Source: Clostridia bacterium (lineage in GTDB: Bacteria > Bacillota > Clostridia > Oscillospirales > Acutalibacteraceae). Taken from it: a DNA stretch of 64,000 bases. The position numbers and the translations under genes are program-made. Below are positions 17,536-25,318 of this stretch, piece by piece (the first letter of the stretch is position 1; every line of letters begins with the position of its first letter). The stretch lies in assembly GCA_017434855.1 (NCBI GenBank), contig JAFRUA010000031.1, positions 62,001 to 126,000 of the forward strand, in the 5' to 3' direction. The notes under the pieces were generated by a model. The model had not been told where the DNA came from and did not search any database. It saw nothing but the letters and a program-made list of their open reading frames with translations.

Positions 17536-18612
17536 TTAAAAACTCTCCGGCACCAACGCCAGTTTGTTGATCGATTCATGCGCCCGGGCGAGGGAATCAT
17601 AAACCGCCAAAACATCCTCCGAATCCCAGGTGCGGAGGGCTTTTTCATCAATAACGCCTGCGCTTTCACGGATGATCTTTGCAAGCTGCGCTTCATCCGC
17701 CACAGCGACAACTGCCTGAACCGCAGCGTTGCTCTGCGCTTTTTTGAGATTCAGAATCAGGCTGTCAATAGAGCCCTTGGATTGCACCTCAAACACATAG
17801 ATCGCTTTACCCATGTTGCCGATCTTTGCTTCCCAAACAGCATCAACCACCGCACCGGTGGTAATCTTCACCTCTGAGCGGCTTTCAAAACCAAGCAGTT
17901 CACCGATTGCAACCAGCTTTTCCTTGATCTCATCGTGCAGAGATTTGGAATCGCTGGCCGTTTTGGGCGTCACCGGCACAGGAGCCTGATTACCGGGCTC
18001 CTTCTTTTCGGCCAACGGCAGCACTTCGTCCCACAAGAAGTAGTCAACTGCCAGCAGATCGTAATCATCGGCGCCGGCAGCTTTGAGCGCTGCGGAGATC
18101 TCTTTTGCGATTGCACACACCTCGGTGTATTTCTTGCCCGTGTATTGATAATTATACTTAGGCATATCCGGAATGTCGAGATAGGTATAGCAAAGAATCG
18201 TCGTCCGGTTAAAGATAACGTATTCGTTCGGGTTGATATAGGTGAGCAATTCACTGACTGTGGCAGGGCCGATTCCTTTTACGGACTTCAAGAAGCCGTC
18301 CCACCGCTTTTCAATGGGTGCAGTGCCGTACAGCAATTCCACCAGCTGCTTTTTGAGCGTATCAAAGCCGTTGTCGGCAATCAGCTGGTCAGCAACATAC
18401 TTTTTGTTACCCCACATGATCATAGACCAAAGCTTGCTTATGTACTCAAAGAAATCATCCTCGGTCATTGCCAACAGCTTGTCCTTGGTAAATGACTGGT
18501 AATAGGCTTTCCGCTCATTGCGTTCCGTCCAGTTCTCGTCGTAGTAAGCAGCGTTTGCTTTTTTGTTTTTGACAAATGTTGATATTGCAGATTGGAGCTT
18601 TTGCTTGTTCAT
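17536..18612 (-). CDS. HhH-motif protein with a possible PD-(D/E)xK-like C-terminal domain (defence operon)
   Basis: A 358-residue protein I cannot name. Residues about 108-135 hold a helix-hairpin-helix, SVKGIGPATVSELLTYI, a nonspecific DNA-binding motif typical of repair and nuclease proteins. The C-terminal part (about 250-310) has VVDAVWEAK and then YVFEVQSKGS, which resembles the Asp...Glu-x-Gln/Lys core of restriction-type nucleases but departs from the strict motif. The ATG at 18612 overlaps the stop of the upstream gene (ATGA) and has GAGGTG 8 bases upstream, so it is translationally coupled to the preceding gene and belongs to the restriction-modification operon. A DNA-acting accessory effector is plausible. 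The 139 bases downstream hold no clear terminator before the PHP-ATPase. Confidence 0.6.
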   Translation of the reverse strand: MNKQKLQSAISTFVKNKKANAAYYDENWTERNERKAYYQSFTKDKLLAMTEDDFFEYISKLWSMIMWGNKKYVADQLIADNGFDTLKKQLVELLYGTAPIEKRWDGFLKSVKGIGPATVSELLTYINPNEYVIFNRTTILCYTYLDIPDMPKYNYQYTGKKYTEVCAIAKEISAALKAAGADDYDLLAVDYFLWDEVLPLAEKKEPGNQAPVPVTPKTASDSKSLHDEIKEKLVAIGELLGFESRSEVKITTGAVVDAVWEAKIGNMGKAIYVFEVQSKGSIDSLILNLKKAQSNAAVQAVVAVADEAQLAKIIRESAGVIDEKALRTWDSEDVLAVYDSLARAHESINKLALVPESF

Positions 18613-19931
18613 GACACTGTCACCTCTTTTTGTTGCTTGGACGGTTGATCAAGTTCAGATATCTGTACATTTTTAACTTTGTGCTGCTTAAGAGTCTCGT
18701 CCCATTTAACATTGCATTCGACATGATAAGCCTTCTCTTGGCATGTAATTGTTGAATCAATATGGACTTTTGCACCAGTTTGGTTATAGTATTTAAGCTC
18801 AACTCCGTTATATGAGAAAATAGTTCCATCGTCGCTTTTGATGGGAATGTCAGGTGGTGGAGCGTCTATAAAATCTTTTTCATATATGAGAGAAGCGATC
18901 TTTAATAATAAGGCAACTGTATTTAAATAAGTAATGTTTGCATCGACGATGTGCTTAAGAACAAGATATGCATTCTTAAATACAAACTGCCACGAAGAAT
19001 CCAATGGATCGATTATCTCATGAAACAGAGCGTTTCTTAACCGATAGACAAATCCGACAAACCACAGATATGCATTTTGTTTGTCAAATGAAGACAATTC
19101 TCCATAGCTCTGAAGAAAATCTGCTATGGGCATCTGGGCAAGAATTTTATGCTTCGAACTATTTTCTGAGTCTAAACAAGATTTTTTCATAGATTCAAGT
19201 ATCTGATAACAAACAGATTGCATTATATCATAAACTTGCTTAACTTTAGAAAAACCTTTCGTTGGAAGGGAATCCCGTTTTTGGATAAGAGAATCAGTTA
19301 ACTCGTCCTTTATAATCTGAAAGAGTTCTCCGTAAAAGGATTCAATCAACTCTCTCTCATAAACTGCTTGATGCGTCTGTTCCAGTTTTTCTATAAAACG
19401 GTTCAAAATCTCTTGATAATCAATTTTTATATCTATCAAAACCGGTTTTTCGCTAACTTTTTCAAGGAAGACTTTGTCCGAACAAGATAAAACAACTTTT
19501 AAAATCTCGTCAGATATACATTGGATCTTGAGAACCAGCTTTCCTGAATAGCCTCCCACACTGTGATATTCCACTTCTACCTTGTTTGAATAAGAATTAT
19601 TAATATGGTAAAAGTCTTCAACAAGAAAACGAGGGTATTTTTCAGAAATAATCCTTAAGCCTTCTTTATATGTACTGTGTAAACTCATTTCCACGTCGGG
19701 AGTAAGTGGACACAAGAAAAAGATCTTATCAGCAAACTCTTTTTTATACTTTTGTATAAACGGCGAATCACCGGAAGCTTCATAATATGGCCTTGACTGA
19801 GGATACAACTCTCGGAGAGTAGACACAAAAGCAAACCATGTTTTAATAAACAGCGTCACAAAATCAGATTCTGTTACAGCTCTCCAATTATTATATGGAT
19901 GCTGGTTTTCAGGCTGCTTATCCTCGCTCAT
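18609..19931 (-). CDS. Unknown protein with a HEPN-like RNALFH motif (defence operon)
   Basis: A 440-residue, mostly alpha-helical, AT-rich protein with no family I recognise. Near residue 303 the segment RLRNALFHEIID fits the Rx4H motif of HEPN ribonucleases, including the common Asn after Arg. The predicted helices on both sides are compatible with a HEPN fold, but a single short motif is weak evidence. The start ATG 19931 overlaps the HsdS stop (ATGA) and has AAGGTGG 5 bases upstream; an in-frame extension to 19955 would bury it in hsdS. The stop overlaps the next gene by 4 bases. Tight coupling on both sides shows that it is part of the restriction-modification operon. It could be an RNA-targeting effector. 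Confidence 0.55.
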   Translation of the reverse strand: MSEDKQPENQHPYNNWRAVTESDFVTLFIKTWFAFVSTLRELYPQSRPYYEASGDSPFIQKYKKEFADKIFFLCPLTPDVEMSLHSTYKEGLRIISEKYPRFLVEDFYHINNSYSNKVEVEYHSVGGYSGKLVLKIQCISDEILKVVLSCSDKVFLEKVSEKPVLIDIKIDYQEILNRFIEKLEQTHQAVYERELIESFYGELFQIIKDELTDSLIQKRDSLPTKGFSKVKQVYDIMQSVCYQILESMKKSCLDSENSSKHKILAQMPIADFLQSYGELSSFDKQNAYLWFVGFVYRLRNALFHEIIDPLDSSWQFVFKNAYLVLKHIVDANITYLNTVALLLKIASLIYEKDFIDAPPPDIPIKSDDGTIFSYNGVELKYYNQTGAKVHIDSTITCQEKAYHVECNVKWDETLKQHKVKNVQISELDQPSKQQKEVTVS

Positions 19932-21349
19932 TGTACCACCTTCTCTTTCAGCCACGCCAACGCGGAATCTTCCCCTTGCTCGATTGCCATTTCAACTGCC
20001 TGTTTTGCATATTCAAGCAGTTCTTTAGATTTGCGGCGTAGAGCAAAGGATCCCTGTATCTTTTCGGAGATTTCCCTCTGAATTGACATATCAAGAATAG
20101 GGATGACTACTTTTTCTATTTCAGAGGGCTTCCAGTGCTGAATAATAGCGCCGTTTGCATCTCGCTCTGCCTGCAACTGCACTATCGGTGAGTTAAGCAC
20201 CAAAGTCAAGTAATCAGGCAACACGACATCTGTGTCTCGTACAGTAAGATGGAGAAGGGCACCAGATGTGATAAGGCGCATGTCTTCTTCGACCTTATAA
20301 GCTATCCCAACACTTCCGTCTTTGGAAAACAGAATGGTATCCTTTTTGGGGAAGAGCGACTCTACGTTCTCGATGACATCATCAGAAAGAAATAGTTCTG
20401 GTTCCGATACTTCGAACTTGCTGACATCGCTTACTCGTACAAATGGAATCCCTTCATTTTGATATGCGTCGCTTCCCGGTTCAATCGATTTCTTTATTGT
20501 TACAATTCCACTACTACCTCCAAGGGGTTTACAGCCGAAGTGTTCAATGGTTTTAAACAAAGAATCGTATTTTGGTTGATAGTATTCCGCATCAAGCCGT
20601 CCCGTAAGCAACAAGCTGTTTTTGAAAGTCTTTACTGCTGATATTACTGCTTGTTTCTCGGGGGCTTGATACTTTATCGCAGAGAGCAGTATCTGTTCTG
20701 CCTCAAGATAAACATGAGCCTCACTTACTACTGCACTATGGGCCATATCAATGGTCTTTTTTATCTCATTCTGCAGCTGTAGGCCAAATACCGGAAGATA
20801 TACTTGATCAAAGTCTTCCAAAAGAAACCCAGTTTGGGCTGCACCGCGCTTGAATTTCTGGATTTGGTTTTGCCCATATTTGGTTCGAATAAAGGAAAGC
20901 AAGAACTCAGGAAGCACGCCAGTTTTTTTGGAACGGATAATAGAAAGCTTGCAGCTGCATGTTGCTGGTTTGTCTGATGAAACGAGAGCAGTATTCCCAA
21001 CTATTGCACCAACAATTGACATCAACACATCGCCGGGCATTAGGTGTGACCGGATCATATGTGGATGCATATATGTTCCGTAATCAATGCAAACAGACGA
21101 GGCTTCTTCAATAAATGTGTTGTAAATATCCTGTCCTCGATAGTATGGAACGCCCTCGGTTTGGAATTCTTCACTTATAGACATATGATTTCCGTCAGAA
21201 ATCGTAAAATAATCTGTTACAGGATGAAATTCTGGTTTTTTGAGCATTGCTGCAATAACCATGTTCTCTTTTTTGTAGAACTCAGCATCGATTCGTGCCG
21301 TGCGCTCCAAATCACTTAGCTGTATTTCGCTTATTTCCAGCCCATCCAT
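19928..21349 (-). CDS. hsdS: Type I-like restriction-modification specificity subunit HsdS
   Basis: A 473-residue DNA-specificity subunit with two target-recognition domains (about 40-200 and 255-430) joined by helical spacers. Each carries the usual landmarks, such as GVPYYRGQDI and PGDVLMSIVGAIVGN in the first and GIPFVRVSDVSKF and DTILFSKDGSVGIAY in the second. The N-terminal RIDAEFYKKEN and the central GRLDAEYYQPKYD are paired repeats that open each half. ATG 21349 is used; a TTG at 21352 is equally in frame, and the frame stays open about 80 bases upstream without a better start. The ribosome site is weak. The gene follows the nuclease-methyltransferase fusion after about 45 bases and overlaps the next gene by 4. 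It should select the modified and cleaved sequence for the fusion protein. Confidence 0.88.
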   Translation of the reverse strand: MDGLEISEIQLSDLERTARIDAEFYKKENMVIAAMLKKPEFHPVTDYFTISDGNHMSISEEFQTEGVPYYRGQDIYNTFIEEASSVCIDYGTYMHPHMIRSHLMPGDVLMSIVGAIVGNTALVSSDKPATCSCKLSIIRSKKTGVLPEFLLSFIRTKYGQNQIQKFKRGAAQTGFLLEDFDQVYLPVFGLQLQNEIKKTIDMAHSAVVSEAHVYLEAEQILLSAIKYQAPEKQAVISAVKTFKNSLLLTGRLDAEYYQPKYDSLFKTIEHFGCKPLGGSSGIVTIKKSIEPGSDAYQNEGIPFVRVSDVSKFEVSEPELFLSDDVIENVESLFPKKDTILFSKDGSVGIAYKVEEDMRLITSGALLHLTVRDTDVVLPDYLTLVLNSPIVQLQAERDANGAIIQHWKPSEIEKVVIPILDMSIQREISEKIQGSFALRRKSKELLEYAKQAVEMAIEQGEDSALAWLKEKVVQ

Positions 21350-21393
21350 CAAAGCCTTATATTTGGCTTCGTTAAAGGGTTCAACGGATGGGC

Positions 21394-23379
21394 TCAGCGA
21401 AAAAAACTCATCCCTTCCTTTTTGGCAAACTCAATAAATGCTTCGGCGATTCCATCTTGGGTCAATCCCTCATGGTTATACAGATCATGCTTCACATACA
21501 TATGCCCGTGAGAATCCAGCTTCTTTTTTCCGGTTTCCGGGTCTTTCACATAGATAATATCGCCGGAGTTATCTTTGCTGGGTTCCTGCATAGTTGCAAA
21601 AAAGATAGGATAATCATCCTTTTTCGGGCACAGTTCATCGTCCCACTTCTGAACAAACAGAACCGAGGTTTTTGTTCCCGTATGAGGCTTGAACACATTC
21701 CCGTGAATCCCGACGACTGCCAGTATACGACAACGTTCGGCAATATACTCACGAATATTTTTGTCGCTGCTGTTATTGAATCGGCCTTGCGGAAGAACAA
21801 TTGCCATTCGTCCACCGGGCTTCAAGAAGTCCAGATTACGTTCGATAAACAGTATATCTCTGCCAACTTTGTTTTGCTGTTTTCCTTTCGCGTTTTTTGC
21901 AAGGTCATACAAGCTAAGAATGCGAGTTTCTTTAATATCCCCGGCGAACGGTGGATTTGCCATAAGCAGATCAAAATTGAAGTCTCGAAAGCTGGATTTA
22001 TCTTTTCTGAGTTTTTTCAGACGATCAAAGCCTTCAAAATAGGTGCTGAGCCAGTCTTCCTGCTTAGCGGTTTCTGTCCATTGGGTATAGTCAAGGGTGT
22101 TGAGATGGAGCACATTTGTGTGACCGTCACCGGCAATCAAATTCAGTGTCCTTGCTACGCGGACGGCTTTTTCATCAAAGTCAATACCAAAAATATTGTC
22201 CTTAACATATTCAGTGAACTCATAAGGTTTCTGATCCAAAGAGAAAAACTCGCTGATATCAAGACCCCTGTCTTTTGCCATCTGACGCCAGACATGGAAT
22301 ATCGTGTGAACCGGGAATCCACTGCTGCCGCATGCGGTGTCGATCATCTTTTCCCCTTCTTTGGGGTTCAACATCCGCACGCACATTTCAATGACATAGC
22401 GAGGCGTAAAGAATTGACCTTTCTCACCTTTGCTGGACTTGCTCATCAGATATTCAAATGCATCATCTACTACATCCAGGTTGCTGTTGAACAGCTTCAC
22501 ACTCTGAAGAGAAGAAACACAGATAGCAAGATGCGAAGGAGAAAGCAGAATCTTGGTGTTCTCATCAAAAACGCCTTTCCACTTTTGATTAGCCTTATCA
22601 AACAACTCTTGGATTTTTTCTTTTAATTTAAAATCGGTACGCCCGGCGTTGGTAAACTCAAGAAAACGGGTAGACGTTTGCCCGCTGAGAAATTCATCAT
22701 ACAGTTTTGCAAAAATGAGCTTAAAGCATTCCTCAAAAACATCAACTCCGGCATTAGCCAGAACTTCGTCTTCAAGGTCAAGAATTACGTCTTTCAGGGA
22801 CAGTCTCTCTTTCTGCAAGCGATCATTGTCTTTCAAGTCCTGAATAGTCCACTTTACAGAAATGATATCCTCGAGGGTCTGCGTTGCAGTGGGGATATTG
22901 CGAATGTCTTTGAAATAGTTCGGATCTTGCCTATTGTAGAAAGCGATTTGATCACCGTTCGTCCAAACAGCAATCGGCGCTCCCGTGCTGTTGCAATAGC
23001 TCTTCAGCTGATCCTTGCCGTCTTTCAGTTTAGGCTTCTTGACTTCGATAACGATATAAGGAACAGTAGGACGATCCTCATCCATGATAACGATATCTGC
23101 ACGTTTGACTTCTCTGCCAAAATAGACAGGGTATTCCACCTGCATTCTGGAAACGGGATAACCATATTCATTCATCAACTTATCAATAAAAAGTTGACGG
23201 ACCACTTCTTCCGGCTTAAGAACAATATCCCTGTTTCGAACAAGGCATTTTACAACAGCTGAAGTTTTGCCTTTTTTATCCGTTTTTTCCTCGATGCGCA
23301 GATTCAGGCGATCAATCGCTTCTGAAGAAAACTGTTCAGATTTATAGTTTGTGTCCTTCAAAATATCAAAAACCGTCAT
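21394..23379 (-). CDS. Nuclease-methyltransferase fusion (HsdR_N-like nuclease plus HsdM N6-adenine methylase)
   Basis: A 661-residue protein. Residues about 1-180 form a restriction nuclease-like domain: KRADIVIMDED (D95) then YIVIEVKKPK (Glu112-x-Lys114), a PD-(D/E)xK core like the HsdR N-terminus. Residues about 215-600 are an HsdM methylase with motif I DTACGSSGF (about 348) and motif IV MANPPFAGD (about 473). The HsdM helical start is around KLYDEF and the catalytic-domain entry is KGEKGQFFTPRYVIEMC. No separate HsdR helicase-translocase gene exists in the island, so with HsdS this resembles BcgI-like type IIB/IIG systems, where one chain both cuts and methylates and a second gives specificity. 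The ATG at 23379 has a GGAGG-type site a few bases upstream. Family assignment is firm; the enzyme type is inference. Confidence 0.85.
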   Translation of the reverse strand: MTVFDILKDTNYKSEQFSSEAIDRLNLRIEEKTDKKGKTSAVVKCLVRNRDIVLKPEEVVRQLFIDKLMNEYGYPVSRMQVEYPVYFGREVKRADIVIMDEDRPTVPYIVIEVKKPKLKDGKDQLKSYCNSTGAPIAVWTNGDQIAFYNRQDPNYFKDIRNIPTATQTLEDIISVKWTIQDLKDNDRLQKERLSLKDVILDLEDEVLANAGVDVFEECFKLIFAKLYDEFLSGQTSTRFLEFTNAGRTDFKLKEKIQELFDKANQKWKGVFDENTKILLSPSHLAICVSSLQSVKLFNSNLDVVDDAFEYLMSKSSKGEKGQFFTPRYVIEMCVRMLNPKEGEKMIDTACGSSGFPVHTIFHVWRQMAKDRGLDISEFFSLDQKPYEFTEYVKDNIFGIDFDEKAVRVARTLNLIAGDGHTNVLHLNTLDYTQWTETAKQEDWLSTYFEGFDRLKKLRKDKSSFRDFNFDLLMANPPFAGDIKETRILSLYDLAKNAKGKQQNKVGRDILFIERNLDFLKPGGRMAIVLPQGRFNNSSDKNIREYIAERCRILAVVGIHGNVFKPHTGTKTSVLFVQKWDDELCPKKDDYPIFFATMQEPSKDNSGDIIYVKDPETGKKKLDSHGHMYVKHDLYNHEGLTQDGIAEAFIEFAKKEGMSFFR

Positions 23380-23412
23380 TTTTCTGTTCCTCCATTTAAA
23401 ACCAAATCCAAA

Positions 23413-23853
23413 TCATAAGATCAAACCATTTTCACGTAAAACAGATATATCTTGTGAAAGCAATTGCTGCAACAACTCGGTATCATTCAAACAAGGATTT
23501 ACGTGCTTTACCACTTGATAAATACCTTTTATTCGCAGTCTATCAAATTCCTGTGCCAAGTTGTTATATAATTCTTGCGGAGAAGATTGTGCAAGCGGTT
23601 TCCCTGATTGAACCGGAACCAACAAAAGATAATTCTTGTCGTCTTGAAAAGAATCAACAATATTGTTTTCTCTTGCCTTGATGATAAACTCAACAATCTC
23701 ATCATGTTTTCTAATGAATTCCGCCAGATTTTGAGTATATAGCCGCAAATAGTTGATACCGTCAGCAATATCCTTTGCCGTGCTGGCCACGTCAGGATAT
23801 TGCATATTCTGTATGAGTATCTGATAGCACAAATCAAGAAAAGGGTTGTTCAT
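23413..23853 (-). CDS. Unknown 146-residue protein of the restriction-modification operon
   Basis: A small, probably alpha-helical cytoplasmic protein that I do not recognise; no transmembrane segment, signal peptide or catalytic motif is evident. It starts at ATG 23853, 2 bases after the stop of the XRE regulator, with a GGAGGGATAAG-like site in the end of that gene. It is followed after about 33 bases by the nuclease-methyltransferase fusion. The position suggests a regulatory or accessory role in the restriction system. Confidence 0.6.
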   Translation of the reverse strand: MNNPFLDLCYQILIQNMQYPDVASTAKDIADGINYLRLYTQNLAEFIRKHDEIVEFIIKARENNIVDSFQDDKNYLLLVPVQSGKPLAQSSPQELYNNLAQEFDRLRIKGIYQVVKHVNPCLNDTELLQQLLSQDISVLRENGLIL

Positions 23854-23855
23854 TC

Positions 23856-24068
23856 TTATCCCTCCTGCTCCGGCACGAATTCCATAATATCGTCTATTGT
23901 GCAGTCGAGTGTCTCGCAGATTTTGCCTAAGACCTCGGTGGAGACGTCCTTCCCCTGAGAAAGCTTGCTTAATGCATAATGCGTGATCTTAGCTTCACGC
24001 TCAAGGTCGCTCTTTTTCATGTCTTTATCAATGAGCAGCTTCCAGAGCTTTTTATAGCTAACGGCCAT
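23856..24068 (-). CDS. XRE/Cro-type HTH regulator of the restriction-modification operon
   Basis: A 70-residue single-domain DNA-binding protein. MKKSDLEREAKITHYALSKL is the helix-turn-helix, followed by the VLGKICETLDCTIDDIMEF tail typical of small Cro/CI-like regulators. The preferred start is ATG 24068 (MAVSYKK), 8-9 bases after GGAGGG; an in-frame start at 24086 would include the ribosome site. It is the first gene of the operon and sits just after a TATAAT box. It is likely the controller that delays or limits restriction expression, as with C proteins of R-M systems. Confidence 0.85.
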   Translation of the reverse strand: MAVSYKKLWKLLIDKDMKKSDLEREAKITHYALSKLSQGKDVSTEVLGKICETLDCTIDDIMEFVPEQEG

Positions 24069-24106
24069 GGCTGTATCCCTCCGCAATTGAAGAAAATGAT
24101 GAAAGT

Positions 24107-24112
24107 ATTATA
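24107..24112 (-). promoter_or_regulatory. -10 box of the restriction-modification operon
   Basis: TATAAT on the minus strand, 38 bases upstream of the XRE start. No good -35 lies 16-18 bases further upstream (the nearest candidates are TGATTT- or TTGATT-like with off spacing), so an activator or the XRE protein may take part. Confidence 0.5.
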
Positions 24113-24272
24113 CCATACGGAAAGCCGAAAATCAATCAATAATGATGATTTTCAAACAAAAAAGTATATTTTGACTTTAGATTAACTATTTCAAGAGTAT
24201 CTAAAGCAACAATGAATCCTGGTTTGTTTTGAAAGGAGCCACGTCACGCTTTTAGGCTCCGCGAACCCGCAT

Positions 24273-24367
24273 AAATGCTGGTGTTTTAATTACTGTTTTG
24301 GCACTGGCAATATACTATCATTCCCCGCCATGCCAAAATGCCCTGAGTTCGCTTGGTTGCAGCATTT
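24273..24367. repeat. Nested inverted repeats in the 24.1-24.6 kb non-coding stretch
   Basis: The roughly 480 bases between the XRE promoter and the next promoter hold no convincing gene. Two nested 8-bp inverted repeats are visible: AAATGCTG (24273-24280) with CAGCATTT (24360-24367), and inside them TTTTGGCA (24296-24303) with TGCCAAAA (24331-24338). A separate GGAGCC/GGCTCC hairpin lies just upstream, and CCTTATAA/TTATAAGG (24461-24468, 24478-24485) lies downstream. A structured RNA, a regulator site or an element end would all fit. Confidence 0.45.
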
Positions 24368-24566
24368 TTGAAAAAGCCAAAAGCGTTACTCCTTTTGATG
24401 ACTGCCTGAAGCCTGCGTCGTCTCGATTGCGAAACAGCCATCCCGCGTCGTGATTTTAGGCCTTATAAGCCCCCTATTTATAAGGACTTTCAAAGCAAAA
24501 ATCGGCTTCGGAATGATATTATATCACCAAAGCGATGTAAAGTCCGAATTCTATCACCGCCCAGTC

Positions 24567-24595
24567 TTGACAATCGAACTTATGTTCGTTATAAT
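24567..24595 (+). promoter_or_regulatory. Perfect-consensus sigma-A promoter
   Basis: TTGACA (24567-24572), 17 bases, TATAAT (24590-24595). RNA would start near 24602 and contains a strong GGAGGTGAT anti-SD match at 24626-24634. Confidence 0.8.
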
Positions 24596-24629
24596 GAAGT
24601 CGCACATTGCAAATCAAACGAGACTGGAG

Positions 24630-24854
24630 GTGATACCCGCAAACTTCCTACACACGCTTTGGCAAAGGCTGAAACAGCTCCTTCGGGATACAAGCGCCGT
24701 GCTGCAGCTGCCGAAAAATCTTTTGAAAGAATACGCGATGTTCCTTGTGCCGGAGATCCGGAAATTCTACAAAAGCGAAGAAGGCAGGCAGTACTACGCC
24801 GAATGGCTGAAAAAGCATCCGGAATATCAGGAGCAGGAAAAGTCTTCTGCCTGA
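24630..24854 (+). CDS. Small recombinase-associated-type protein, copy 2 (start uncertain)
   Basis: About 74 residues from GTG 24630. The segment LPKNLLKEYAMFLVPEIRKF, then YKSEEGRQYYAEW, closely parallels the small protein at 14153-14446 (IPK..L......LP.I..F...EEGQQ...EW), so this is the same unknown family. The start is a puzzle: ATG 24594 overlaps the -10 box of the perfect promoter and would not be transcribed from it, GTG 24630 sits within the GGAGGTGAT sequence itself, and no in-frame ATG/GTG/TTG follows at normal spacing. The gene may be a truncated or decayed copy or use an unusual start. It lies at the ssrA end of the island, while copy 1 lies about 10 kb away in the recombinase part. 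Confidence 0.45.
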   Translation: MIPANFLHTLWQRLKQLLRDTSAVLQLPKNLLKEYAMFLVPEIRKFYKSEEGRQYYAEWLKKHPEYQEQEKSSA

Positions 24855-24861
24855 GCAAAAC

Positions 24862-24898
24862 GAAAAAGCACCGGTACGGATTCATCCGTATCGGTGCT
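24862..24898 (-). terminator. Intrinsic terminator downstream of ssrA
   Basis: A 14-15-bp stem (24867-24880 with 24885-24898, one G-T pair, 4-base loop) is followed on the minus strand by TTTTTCGTTTT. It probably ends ssrA and may also stop the opposing small gene. Confidence 0.75.
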
Positions 24899-24970
24899 GA
24901 TTCGTTCTCAGAGGAACACCCGCACGGCAAAGCCCGTGCCAAAATAATAAGTGTTCGTCCAAGATGCAGT

Positions 24971-25316
24971 TGGTGGAGACGGCGGGAGTCGAACCCGCGT
25001 CCGAAAACTCGTTCACGTCTGTTTCTCCGGGTGCAGTCGGTCGTTTGACATTCCCTCTGCGCTGCGCCGGTCGACAGGCTCAGCGGTTCAGTAGTTCCTG
25101 ATGCATGACGGCGGCCGAAACGCTCCGCCGTTCACGTTCACTGCTCATCGACGCCTGTTACGCTGCCGCAGTCCTCAGCGCACAGACGGGCCGCGTTACG
25201 CAGCCTTCAAAACTGTAGTATTGTCAGTTCAATTTAAGTTTGCGATGTTTAACGTGGGCTCGCACCACGACCCGCTTCAGAGGCTTCAGAATCCCCGTCG
25301 AAATCCTTTCGTCCCC
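24971..25316 (-). ncRNA. ssrA: Transfer-messenger RNA (tmRNA)
   Basis: A 346-base RNA that rescues stalled ribosomes. The 5' end (25316) begins GGGGACGAAAGGATTTCGAC, and the 3' end (24971) is the tRNA-like TTCGACTCCCGCCGTCTCCA followed by CCA, encoded in the gene. The acceptor and T-arm are intact. The only tag-like frame reads Asp-Asn-Thr-Thr-Val-Leu-Lys-Ala-Ala then TAA (25225-25196); the usual resume Ala codon is replaced by ACT before the Asp, and the penultimate region is LKAA rather than ALAA. A TATAAT box at 25336-25331 lies upstream, inside a TTAGAT repeat. SmpB, its protein partner, is encoded just upstream on the same strand. The 3' end forms the border of the island. Confidence 0.95.
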
Positions 25317-25318
25317 GT

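Noticed and set aside
24659-25048. Plus-strand frame of 129 residues ending in the ssrA region
   Set aside because: Out of frame with the small protein family and runs into the antisense of the tmRNA acceptor; the WWRRRESNPRP-like tail is the well-known false translation of tRNA/tmRNA 3' ends.
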